Source of the DNA: Deinococcus piscis
GTDB lineage: Bacteria; Deinococcota; Deinococci; Deinococcales; Deinococcaceae
NCBI RefSeq assembly: GCF_014653275.1
Contig: NZ_BNAL01000060.1
Location: forward strand, 1-7,174
DNA length: 7,174 nt
Direction of reading: 5' to 3'
The notes beneath the pieces were generated by a model, which saw only the letters and a list, made by a program, of their open reading frames with translations, ran no database searches and was not told the origin of the DNA. Below are positions 1-7,130 of the stretch, in pieces. Position numbers and translations under genes: made by a program. Every line of letters begins with the position of its first letter. The stretch's first letter is position 1.

Positions 1-2
1 AA

Positions 3-95
3 GATTACGAAGCACTGCCAGAAACCTCAGAAAACCTCGTCTACGAGGTCATGATTCGCTTGATGGTAAGACGACTGGCCAAAGATATGCCCTGA
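3..95 (+). pseudogene. C-terminal tail of an IS5-like DDE transposase (partial at window edge)
   Basis: Reading frame 3 is open from the window edge to a TGA at 93-95 and encodes 30 residues. They include DYEALPETSEN and VMIRLMVRRLAKD. The pattern 'ETSE...(8 residues)...IRLMxRRLA' just before the stop is characteristic of the end of IS5-superfamily (IS427/IS1031-like) DDE transposases, which cut and paste their own IS element. Only the tail is present, so I cannot say whether the full gene is intact outside the window; it is labelled partial, not proven broken. It reads toward the resistance genes and marks the left boundary of the accessory cargo. The assignment rests on a short motif and could be a related DDE family. 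Confidence 0.6.
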
Positions 96-96
96 A

Positions 97-120
97 GAGT
101 TTTCAGACACACTTTAGGGA
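97..120. repeat. Possible terminal inverted repeat of the IS5-like element
   Basis: Directly after the transposase stop lies AGTTTTCAGACACACTTTAG, within 97-120. IS5-family elements normally end a few tens of bases after the transposase stop with an inverted repeat of about 15-20 bp, so this is the expected place for the right end. The matching left end is outside the window, so the exact boundary and the target duplication cannot be fixed from this sequence. Confidence 0.3.
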
Positions 121-196
121 AAACCCGATTTTGCGCCATCTGTGATGAGTAATTTATGAGTCGCCAAGAATCGTGCGAAAACGACCATTTTTGAAA

Positions 197-225
197 GACA
201 TCAGGGGTTCTTTCGCCCTTATGTC
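197..225. repeat. Interrupted palindrome downstream of the dsbA-like gene
   Basis: The left arm is GACAT, one mismatch, AGGG. A 9-nt loop (207-215) follows, then the right arm CCCT, one mismatch, ATGTC. This gives 9 base pairs around one internal mismatch (202 opposite 220). It starts about 32 nt past the stop of the minus-strand dsbA-like gene, a sensible place for a 3' hairpin. On the minus strand only UUUC follows before an A-run, so it is at best a weak intrinsic terminator. It may instead stabilise the 3' end, or be a protein-binding or recombination site. Confidence 0.5.
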
Positions 226-257
226 GCTATACGCCTGGACATGAAATGGATTCCTGA

Positions 258-908
258 TTACTCGTTCAGCCCTTCCTGAATAGCATTTTCCAGCGCTTCC
301 AGGCTCAGTTCTGGGAGGGGTTTACCGTTTACGAAGAAGGTAGGTGTTCCGGTCACGCCGACGGCCTCCCCGTCCTTGCGGTCACGGGCCAACAGGTCAC
401 GCACCGCAGCGGATTCCATCGTGGCCTGGGCTTTGCTGCGGTCTAGGCCCATGTCCTCGGCGTAGTCCAGGAATTTATCAGTCTGTGCAGTCTGCTGCTC
501 GCCCCATTCGCGTTGTTTCTGGAACAGGTAATCACGCATCCGCCAGCGTTTGTCAGCACTGTCCTGCGCGGCAGCTTCAATTAGTCCTGCGGCCAGCGTG
601 GAGTTACTGTGCAGCGGGAAGTAGCGGGCTACCAGTCGCACTTCGCCGTTGTACTTCTGCATCACGTCCATGAGGGCAGGTTCGACAGCGGCGCAGGATT
701 CACACTCCGGGTCAAAGAATTCCACGATGGTGACTTTAGCGTCAGCAGGCCCCAGGAAAGGGCTGTCAGGCCGAATCAGTTGCTCGGTAGAAATGGCGGC
801 GCTGCTTTGTGGCTTGGGCCGTTTGGCAAGGTTGAACATCAGCAGGCCAGCGATAACAGCCAGGGCCAGGGTCAGAATGAGCAACGCTCGGTTGTTTTGA
901 CGGTTCAT
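258..908 (-). CDS. DsbA-family membrane-anchored thiol:disulfide oxidoreductase
   Basis: This 216-residue protein has a short basic N-terminus, a single hydrophobic anchor (about residues 8-27), then a DsbA/DsbG-like thioredoxin fold facing the extracytoplasmic side. The active site is C69-E-S-C72 in the context FFDPECESC. The cis-proline loop is GTPTFFVNG, with P189 as the expected cis-Pro. The helical insertion typical of DsbA lies between them. The length fits the Thioredoxin_4/DsbA-like group often annotated as DsbA family or disulfide interchange protein. It would form or isomerise disulfides in exported proteins. It is divergent from the metal-efflux operon, with 47 nt between start codons, so the two probably share regulatory DNA. 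The ATG at 906-908 has no good Shine-Dalgarno. A TAAGCT box (918-923, minus strand) nine bases upstream could give a nearly leaderless mRNA. Thiol-reactive metals such as Cd inactivate this kind of protein, which may explain the linkage (inference). Confidence 0.88.
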   Translation of the reverse strand: MNRQNNRALLILTLALAVIAGLLMFNLAKRPKPQSSAAISTEQLIRPDSPFLGPADAKVTIVEFFDPECESCAAVEPALMDVMQKYNGEVRLVARYFPLHSNSTLAAGLIEAAAQDSADKRWRMRDYLFQKQREWGEQQTAQTDKFLDYAEDMGLDRSKAQATMESAAVRDLLARDRKDGEAVGVTGTPTFFVNGKPLPELSLEALENAIQEGLNE

Positions 909-917
909 TACTTGCAG

Positions 918-923
918 AGCTTA
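918..923 (-). promoter_or_regulatory. Possible -10 box for the divergent dsbA-like gene
   Basis: On the minus strand TAAGCT matches TANNNT and ends nine bases before the ATG at 908. No convincing -35 element is found 16-18 nt upstream. If used, it overlaps the -35 region of the opposing operon promoter, so a repressor bound here would affect both directions. Confidence 0.25.
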
Positions 924-939
924 ACACATGAGAAGTTAT
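921..939. promoter_or_regulatory. Candidate ArsR/SmtB-type operator
   Basis: An imperfect inverted repeat, TTAAC, nine bases, GTTAT, lies between the -35 and -10 boxes of the operon promoter. ArsR/SmtB repressors usually bind AT-rich imperfect dyads overlapping the promoter, and a CadC-type regulator is encoded in this operon. The symmetry is short, with four of five arm bases matching, so this is a weak prediction based largely on position. Confidence 0.25.
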
Positions 940-950
940 TCAGGTATAGT
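921..950 (+). promoter_or_regulatory. Promoter of the metal-efflux operon, predicted leaderless
   Basis: A -35-like TTAACA (921-926) and a -10 TATAGT (945-950) are separated by 18 nt. The ATG of the ATPase gene starts only five bases after the -10 box, so transcription should begin at or next to the A of the start codon. GAGG at 951-954 is too close to the ATG to act as a Shine-Dalgarno site. TANNNT directly before the start codon is the published hallmark of leaderless genes in Deinococcus. The divergent dsbA-like promoter would overlap this one. Confidence 0.6.
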
Positions 951-955
951 GAGGC

Positions 956-3142
<2,187 letters not shown>

Positions 3143-3143
3143 T

Positions 3144-3743
3144 ATGAACAGCGCTTCCCTCATGCTCCTGGCTTACATGCTGCTGTACTTCGCGGTGGCG
3201 TTCGTTTGGCGCAGCTTGCAACTGTGGCGTACCACGGGCGTGAACCCGATGGTGCTCCCCTTTGATGACTCGGCACACGGGTACGTGGGGCGGGCCATGA
3301 GGTTCGTGCTGCTCGGCGTGCTGGGCGTGGTGCTGCTGTTTACCTTCACGCCGCACCTGTTGGCCTGGCTGGGGCCAATCGTTCCCCTTATTCGCACTGA
3401 ACTGCGTCTGCTGGGCTGGGGGCTGCTGCTGGCTTCACTGGTGTGGATCGCGGTGGCGCAGGGGGCAATGGGCGCGTCCTGGCGGATCGGCATTGACCGC
3501 AACAACAGAACCGAACTGATCCAGCGTGGCCCGTTTGCTCTGTCCCGCAATCCTATTTTTCTGGGCATGCGTGTGAACCTGCTGGGTCTGTTCCTGGTGC
3601 TGCCCAACGCCGCAACCCTGGCTGTATTCATTGCCGGGGAGGTCTTGATGCAGGTGCAGGTTCGGTTGGAAGAAGCGCACCTGGGAAGCCTGCACGGCGC
3701 ACAGTACGACACTTACCGCCAGCAGGTGCGCCGCTGGCTTTAA
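3144..3743 (+). CDS. CzcN/ICMT-like integral membrane methyltransferase homologue
   Basis: This 199-residue protein has several hydrophobic segments (about 5-22, 53-70, 72-84, 88-107, 142-166). Its C-terminal half has the isoprenylcysteine carboxyl methyltransferase / phospholipid methyltransferase signature: GPFALSRNPIFLG (129-141), EEAHL (176-180) and YDTYRQQVRRWL (188-199). In this family that region binds S-adenosylmethionine. Bacteria lack prenylated CaaX proteins, so the substrate is unknown. Related proteins occur in metal-resistance loci, the named examples being CzcN and NccN of Cupriavidus, also of unclear function. The gene starts two bases after the last base of the ATPase stop (one base between), with AAGGAG overlapping the ATPase end, so translation is likely coupled. 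A role in modifying lipid or a thiol/metal ligand is inference. The family call is good; a methyl-transfer activity is not proven by sequence. Confidence 0.8.
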   Translation: MNSASLMLLAYMLLYFAVAFVWRSLQLWRTTGVNPMVLPFDDSAHGYVGRAMRFVLLGVLGVVLLFTFTPHLLAWLGPIVPLIRTELRLLGWGLLLASLVWIAVAQGAMGASWRIGIDRNNRTELIQRGPFALSRNPIFLGMRVNLLGLFLVLPNAATLAVFIAGEVLMQVQVRLEEAHLGSLHGAQYDTYRQQVRRWL

Positions 3744-3758
3744 CGACTGGAGAACCAA

Positions 3759-4025
3759 ATGAAGAATCTGGAAGTCACCCTCTACACTGTTCCTGACTGC
3801 GCCGACTGCGAGGCCATCAAACGTTTGCTGAAGCGCGAGAACGTGCCGTTCACCGAGAAGAACGTGCGCGGCGATCCTGAAGCCCTGGCGGAAATGCAAC
3901 TCAGAGCGGACGGCGTGCGCATCGCCCCAGTCACCATGATCGGTCAGCAGGCGTTCTACGGGCGTTTCGATGAGCAGCGGCCACAGATTCTGGCGGCACT
4001 GGCTGAGGCTCAAAATCATGGCTGA
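3759..4025 (+). CDS. Small glutaredoxin/NrdH-like redoxin
   Basis: This 88-residue protein with a thioredoxin fold and no signal peptide is expected in the cytoplasm. The active site is C14-A-D-C17 in VPDCADC, near the end of the first strand as usual for glutaredoxins. The cis-proline is P57 in RIAPVTMIG, followed by the GRF turn. The vicinal dithiol and size fit NrdH or class-I-like glutaredoxins. A GGAG sits six bases before the ATG, 15 nt after the previous stop. It could reduce mixed disulfides or protein thiols damaged by Cd or similar metals, or pass electrons to another protein of the operon (inference). A dedicated role with ribonucleotide reductase is not supported because no nrd genes are present. 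The 3' end overlaps the CDF gene by 8 nt. Confidence 0.82.
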   Translation: MKNLEVTLYTVPDCADCEAIKRLLKRENVPFTEKNVRGDPEALAEMQLRADGVRIAPVTMIGQQAFYGRFDEQRPQILAALAEAQNHG

Positions 4026-4923
4026 AGGTCACAGTCACAGTGGGGGCCACAGTCACGGCAAGGACGCCAACGCCCGTCAACTCACGATTGCGCTGGCCCT
4101 CACTGGAACTTTTCTGGTGGTGGAAGTCGTGTACGGCATCCTGTCCGGCAGTCTGGCGCTGCTCTCGGACGCTGGACACATGCTGACCGACGTGGCCGCC
4201 CTGGCCCTGTCCCTCTTCGCCATCAGGATGGGTCAGCGGGCCGCAGATAAACGCCGCACGTTCGGGTATCGCCGCACCGAGATTCTGGCGGCGGCCCTGA
4301 ACGCTGGGGCGCTGTTTGCTATCGGGTTTTACATCCTCTTTGAAGCGTACAAACGCCTGACCGAACCCGTGGCCGTGCAGACCACTTCCATGCTGATTGT
4401 GGCGACCCTGGGCCTCATCGTGAACATCATCAGCGCCCGCGTGCTGGTGGGCGGCAGCGAAGGCAGCCTGAACATCAAATCGGCGTATCTGGAAGTGATG
4501 GGCGACCTGCTTGGCTCGGTGGCGGTCATCATCGGGGCTATTCTGATTCGCTTGACGGGCCTTACCTGGATTGACCCGGTGCTGGGCGCACTGATCGGCC
4601 TGTGGGTGCTACCCCGCACCTGGATACTGCTCAAGGCCAGCGTGAATGTGCTGCTGGAAGGCGTGCCAGACGGTCTGGATTTGGATAGCCTCCGCGCCGA
4701 ACTCGCGGCCCTGCCAGACGTGCAGGAAGTCCATGACCTGCACGTCTGGAGCGTCACCAGCGGGGAGAATAACCTGACCGTTCACCTCGTAAGTGCTGAC
4801 CCTGGCCCAAACCTGACTGCTGAAGTAAGCGAAATTGCCGAGAAGTACGAGATTGAGCATGTCACCGTGCAGATGGAAGCACCCGGCTTTCACACGGGCA
4901 GCCATATGGAGCTTCACCCATGA
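4018..4923 (+). CDS. czcD: Cation diffusion facilitator, CzcD/ZnT-type metal/H+ antiporter
   Basis: This 301-residue inner-membrane transporter expels Zn(II) and similar divalent ions in exchange for protons and normally works as a dimer. It has a short His-rich N-terminus (GHSHSGGHSHG, 4-14), six helices to about residue 207, and a cytoplasmic C-terminal domain containing EVHDLHVW (237-244) and a His-bearing tail. The helix-2 metal motif is intact (SDAGHMLTD, H54 and D58). In helix 5 the usual HxxxD reads E159-V-M-G-D163, so a Glu replaces the common His. I prefer ATG 4018 to an in-frame ATG at 3970. It gives the family's normal His-rich N-terminus, has GAGG nine bases upstream, and overlaps the preceding stop by only 8 nt, whereas 3970 would extend the overlap to 56 nt. 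It complements the ATPase as a second exporter. Confidence 0.93.
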   Translation: MAEGHSHSGGHSHGKDANARQLTIALALTGTFLVVEVVYGILSGSLALLSDAGHMLTDVAALALSLFAIRMGQRAADKRRTFGYRRTEILAAALNAGALFAIGFYILFEAYKRLTEPVAVQTTSMLIVATLGLIVNIISARVLVGGSEGSLNIKSAYLEVMGDLLGSVAVIIGAILIRLTGLTWIDPVLGALIGLWVLPRTWILLKASVNVLLEGVPDGLDLDSLRAELAALPDVQEVHDLHVWSVTSGENNLTVHLVSADPGPNLTAEVSEIAEKYEIEHVTVQMEAPGFHTGSHMELHP

Positions 4924-5588
4924 CCCAGAACGATACAACGCCTCCCGTCCCTCCAGAACCAGCCCACCAACCCCGCTCCTGGATAAAGTCCGCGACGCTG
5001 GCCCTGTTCGCCGTGTCAGCGGTGCTGGGTGGCACTCTGCTCTATACCAAAGTCAGGAATCCTTTGTCGCTGTACGGCACGGCCTATGCTGCTGGAACGC
5101 CCGCGCCCACGCTGGCCGGAACAGGTGAGGACGGTCAGCCACTGGCTCTGAGCGACCTGAAGGGCAAGACAGTGGCGGTATTTTTTGGCTTCCTGCATTG
5201 CCCGGATTTCTGCCCGACGACGCTGGCGGCGCTGGAACGGGTGCGGCAGGCTCTGCCGAAAGACAAACAGGCTGACTTCGTGCCGCTGCTGGTTTCCGTT
5301 GACCCCAAGCGCGACACGGTGGCAAGTATCAACGAGTACGTCAAATTCTTCAATCCGCAGGCCAAAGGGATGCGAATTCCTGAACCGCAACTGTCCGCAA
5401 CAGCCAAAGCGTGGGGGGCAGGGTATCAGTACAGTGAGTCGAAAGGGCCGCGTGAATACGAGGTCAGTCACACGACTGGCACCTACCTGGTAGACAAGGC
5501 AGGCAAGCTGCGCCTGGTCTGGGATTACACCCAGGTGAATACCAATACCAGGCGGGTGGCGCAGGATGTGCTGGCGGTGATGGAATGA
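4920..5588 (+). CDS. SCO1/SenC-family copper-binding thioredoxin-fold protein
   Basis: This 222-residue protein has a Pro-rich cytoplasmic start, one membrane anchor (about 22-42) and an extracytoplasmic SCO domain. The copper ligands of the family are all present: C94-P-D-F-C98 in HCPDFCP, and H184 in VSHTTGTYLVD. SVDPKRDT (126-133) matches the conserved SVDPxRDT. SCO proteins deliver Cu(I) to the CuA site of cytochrome oxidase or act as thiol reductases. The ATG overlaps the CDF stop as ATGA, with GGAG eight bases upstream, so translation is coupled. No oxidase genes are present here, and the neighbours are Zn/Cd-type exporters, so a redox or metal-stress role is as plausible as oxidase assembly (inference). 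Confidence 0.92.
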   Translation: MTQNDTTPPVPPEPAHQPRSWIKSATLALFAVSAVLGGTLLYTKVRNPLSLYGTAYAAGTPAPTLAGTGEDGQPLALSDLKGKTVAVFFGFLHCPDFCPTTLAALERVRQALPKDKQADFVPLLVSVDPKRDTVASINEYVKFFNPQAKGMRIPEPQLSATAKAWGAGYQYSESKGPREYEVSHTTGTYLVDKAGKLRLVWDYTQVNTNTRRVAQDVLAVME

Positions 5589-5986
5589 GCCTGCGTGCAA
5601 CGCCTTACAATGCTCTGGTGACTGCACCGACCACCCAATCTGCCGATGTCTGCGAGGTGGCCTGTGTTCACCCGGAAGCTGTCGTGCTGGCAAAGTCAGC
5701 TCTGCCGGATGAACGCTGCGCCACTGAGGCCACCAATTTCCTGAAACTGCTGGGCGACACGACCCGGCTAAAAATCCTGAGCGCACTGCAGACCACCGAG
5801 CTGTGTGTCTGCGATCTCGCTTCTGTGGTGGGCATCAGCGAAAGTGCGGTCAGCCATCAGTTGCGCCTGCTGCGGACTGGGCGGCTGGTGGCCTTTCGTA
5901 AAGAGGGCCGGGTAGTGTATTACCGCCTGGCCGACGAACACGTCACCACGCTCATTCGCAGCGCCCTGGAACATGCGCGCGAGTGA
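5585..5986 (+). CDS. cadC: ArsR/SmtB-family metal-sensing repressor, CadC type
   Basis: This 133-residue winged-helix repressor releases DNA when it binds metal. The N-terminal extension has C23-E-V-A-C27, and the recognition region begins with ELCVCD (C74, C76). These four cysteines line up with the alpha-3N Cd/Pb/Bi site of staphylococcal CadC. The C-terminus has D117-E-H119 and H130-A-R-E133, with the same spacing as the alpha-5 Zn site of SmtB and CadC. The helix-turn-helix is around SESAVSHQLRLLRTGR (85-100), and the wing is FRKEGRVVYYRL. The start overlaps the SCO stop as ATGA. It is encoded late in the operon, so it probably autoregulates through the 921-950 promoter. Cd, Pb and Zn are likely inducers. 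The family is certain; the symbol reflects similarity of sensing sites, not proven orthology. Confidence 0.93.
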   Translation: MSLRATPYNALVTAPTTQSADVCEVACVHPEAVVLAKSALPDERCATEATNFLKLLGDTTRLKILSALQTTELCVCDLASVVGISESAVSHQLRLLRTGRLVAFRKEGRVVYYRLADEHVTTLIRSALEHARE

Positions 5987-6404
5987 GCGGCGCTCTGTTT
6001 TGTGGTTACTGGCGGCCATTGTCCTGACCGCAGGGCTGGCCTACGCCTGGTGGCAAACCATAGGTCACTGGCAAACCGCCCTGTACTGCATTGGTAGGAA
6101 GGGAACCGTCTGGAACGGTCTTTTTGCCGTGCCTGCTGGGATGAAACCCCAGTGTCCGCAGTCCCCGTCCTACCGCCAGGAAGTCAGAGATGGACAAACC
6201 CGCGTCGAGCAGTACCGTATACAGGGCTGGCAGCCACGGTCACTCATCGAACCACTGAAACAAGCCGGATTCGCCCAACTGGAGGACGAAATCGAAGGGC
6301 CGAACCACTACTCGGTGTTCATGGGCCGCAATGCCCCGGCTGAGCTGTTTTACACCGCTGTAGCGGACGGGCAGGACACGTTGATTACCCTGAGCGGCAA
6401 GTAA
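5973..6404 (+). CDS. Membrane-anchored protein of unknown function
   Basis: I do not recognise this 143-residue protein. It has a basic N-terminus (MRASERR), one hydrophobic segment (about 8-26, ending AYAWW) and a soluble remainder that should lie outside the cytoplasm. It has two cysteines, C39 and C61, and several tryptophans. Later segments (residues 77-107 and 111-141) alternate polar and hydrophobic residues as in a small alpha/beta domain, with VFMGRN in the middle. The start overlaps the regulator gene by 14 nt and has only a weak GGA upstream, so it probably depends on translational coupling. Position at the end of the operon suggests a periplasmic or envelope role in the same response, and the two cysteines could be a substrate for the DsbA-like protein (speculation). 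A terminator-like hairpin sits inside its 5' part (6105-6125), which may lower its expression. Confidence 0.7.
   Translation: MRASERRSVLWLLAAIVLTAGLAYAWWQTIGHWQTALYCIGRKGTVWNGLFAVPAGMKPQCPQSPSYRQEVRDGQTRVEQYRIQGWQPRSLIEPLKQAGFAQLEDEIEGPNHYSVFMGRNAPAELFYTAVADGQDTLITLSGK
6105..6125 (+). terminator. Weak terminator-like hairpin inside the last operon gene
   Basis: ACCGT (6105-6109), a five-base loop and ACGGT (6115-6119) form a 5-bp stem followed by C and five T residues. It lies about 120 nt past the regulator stop and inside the unknown membrane-anchored gene. The stem is short, so it may only attenuate read-through, or be a chance structure in coding sequence. Confidence 0.25.
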
Positions 6405-6405
6405 A

Positions 6406-6738
6406 TCAGACAGTTCTGGGCCAGTAGGCAATCACAGCCGCGCCCAGCAGGGCAAGAAAAGCTCCGACCAGACTGGGAGTATCCGGCGTTCTGCCGTCCA
6501 CCAGCCAGCCCCAGAGTAGCGACAGCACAATGAAAACACCGCCATACGCTGCGTACACCTGACCGAAATCCAGAATCTGCGGCTGCAAGGTCAGCAAAAT
6601 GCCGTACAGCACCAGAATCAGTGCACCCAGCACGCCCAGCCAGATGCTTTTTCCCTCGCGTAGCCACAACCACACCAGATAACCGCCGCCGATTTCTGCG
6701 AGACCAGCCAGCAGGAACAGCAACACGGACTTCAGCAT
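6406..6738 (-). CDS. ynfA: YnfA-family (UPF0060) small membrane protein
   Basis: This 110-residue protein has four hydrophobic helices and belongs to the small YnfA/UPF0060 family related to SMR drug transporters; E. coli YnfA is 108 residues. Matching landmarks are [16 protein letters not shown] at the start, [25 protein letters not shown], and [10 protein letters not shown] before the last helix. I chose ATG 6736-6738 because it reproduces the family's N-terminus. TATGGT lies seven bases upstream (6746-6751), consistent with a leaderless start. An ATG at 6748-6750 is possible. A longer start at 6798 is unlikely because it would put the terminator of the next gene inside this one. It converges on the operon, with one base between the two stop codons. 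The transported substrate is not evident. Confidence 0.88.
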   Translation of the reverse strand: MLKSVLLFLLAGLAEIGGGYLVWLWLREGKSIWLGVLGALILVLYGILLTLQPQILDFGQVYAAYGGVFIVLSLLWGWLVDGRTPDTPSLVGAFLALLGAAVIAYWPRTV

Positions 6739-6745
6739 CAGTCTG

Positions 6746-6751
6746 ACCATA
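6746..6751 (-). promoter_or_regulatory. Possible -10 box for a leaderless ynfA mRNA
   Basis: TATGGT on the minus strand matches TANNNT and ends seven bases before the preferred ATG of ynfA. No good -35 is seen, because the upstream DNA is the terminator of the preceding gene. It supports start 6738 over longer alternatives. Confidence 0.35.
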
Positions 6752-6756
6752 GCAGC

Positions 6757-6781
6757 AAAAAAGGCACCCGTTCTGGATGCC
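6757..6781 (-). terminator. Intrinsic terminator of the DUF2171-like gene
   Basis: On the minus strand GGCATCC, loop AGAAC, GGGTGCC form a 7-bp stem with one G-U pair, followed by six T residues (6757-6762). It begins 22 nt after the stop of the DUF2171-like gene and ends about 20 nt before ynfA, so the two minus-strand genes are probably separate transcripts. Confidence 0.8.
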
Positions 6782-6803
6782 TTCTTCGTTTCTGGCAATT
6801 ATT

Positions 6804-7049
6804 TTACTTGCGGTGTTCAGGATGCGGGTCTTCACTGAGCATCTGCTGCTTCACTTCTTCATGCTTCAATTTCAGGTGGACATGCTGGTCAACATGGTCA
6901 ACTGTGCTCAGGGGGAGCCAGTGATGCTGTCCATGAGCGTCCTTGGTAATCTTGATGTACTCGCCGTCGAGGTGGTCAACTTTACCGTGTTCGTTGCCGT
7001 CGGCGCAGAGGATGGGCATATCTGCCTTGATCTGGTCTCCCATGGTCAT
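6804..7049 (-). CDS. DUF2171-like small His-rich protein
   Basis: This 81-residue cytoplasmic protein looks like a single PRC-barrel-like DUF2171 domain. It shows IKADMPILCADGNEHGKVD (7-25), YIKITKD, then QHHWLPLSTVDHVD (41-54) and VHLKLK, which is the usual 'dG..iGkVd...ikl.....HHwIP...V..vd..V.L' layout. The function of this family is unknown; such proteins are often seen near stress genes in Deinococcus-like bacteria. It has 11 histidines and one cysteine (C15), so metal binding is possible but not shown. The start at 7049 is set by AGGAGG (7056-7061) six bases upstream. An in-frame reading from 7154 would extend into the IS-like end and lacks family similarity. Confidence 0.78.
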   Translation of the reverse strand: MTMGDQIKADMPILCADGNEHGKVDHLDGEYIKITKDAHGQHHWLPLSTVDHVDQHVHLKLKHEEVKQQMLSEDPHPEHRK

Positions 7050-7055
7050 ATGGTG

Positions 7056-7061
7056 CCTCCT
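7056..7061 (-). promoter_or_regulatory. Strong ribosome binding site of the DUF2171-like gene
   Basis: AGGAGG on the minus strand lies six bases before ATG 7047-7049 and fixes that start. Its promoter is not clear. TACGCT (7070-7075, minus) is a possible -10, but no -35 is visible 16-18 bases upstream. Confidence 0.8.
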
Positions 7062-7096
7062 GTGTCCTGAGCGTAACTGCGGCCATTGCCTATCCC

Positions 7097-7120
7097 GGTA
7101 GTGGCTGTAAAGACGTGATT
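7097..7120 (+). mobile_element. Probable left end of an IS1-like element
   Basis: GGTAGTGGCTGTAAAGACG begins at 7097, about 34 bases before the start codon of an InsA-like reading frame. IS1-family ends typically begin GGTA/GGTG and lie a few tens of bases before insA. The opposite end and target duplication are outside the window, so the boundary is a prediction. Confidence 0.4.
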
Positions 7121-7130
7121 TACTAACAGG

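Noticed and set aside
204..241. GGGGTTCTTTCG considered as a Tn3-family terminal repeat
   Set aside because: It lacks the inner TAAG-type end at the right distance, has no partner in the window, and is better described as part of the palindrome at 197-225.
3970..4017. Longer N-terminus for the CDF from ATG 3970
   Set aside because: It would sit inside the redoxin gene, and the 16 added residues do not resemble the family; ATG 4018 gives the usual His-rich start and a normal short overlap.
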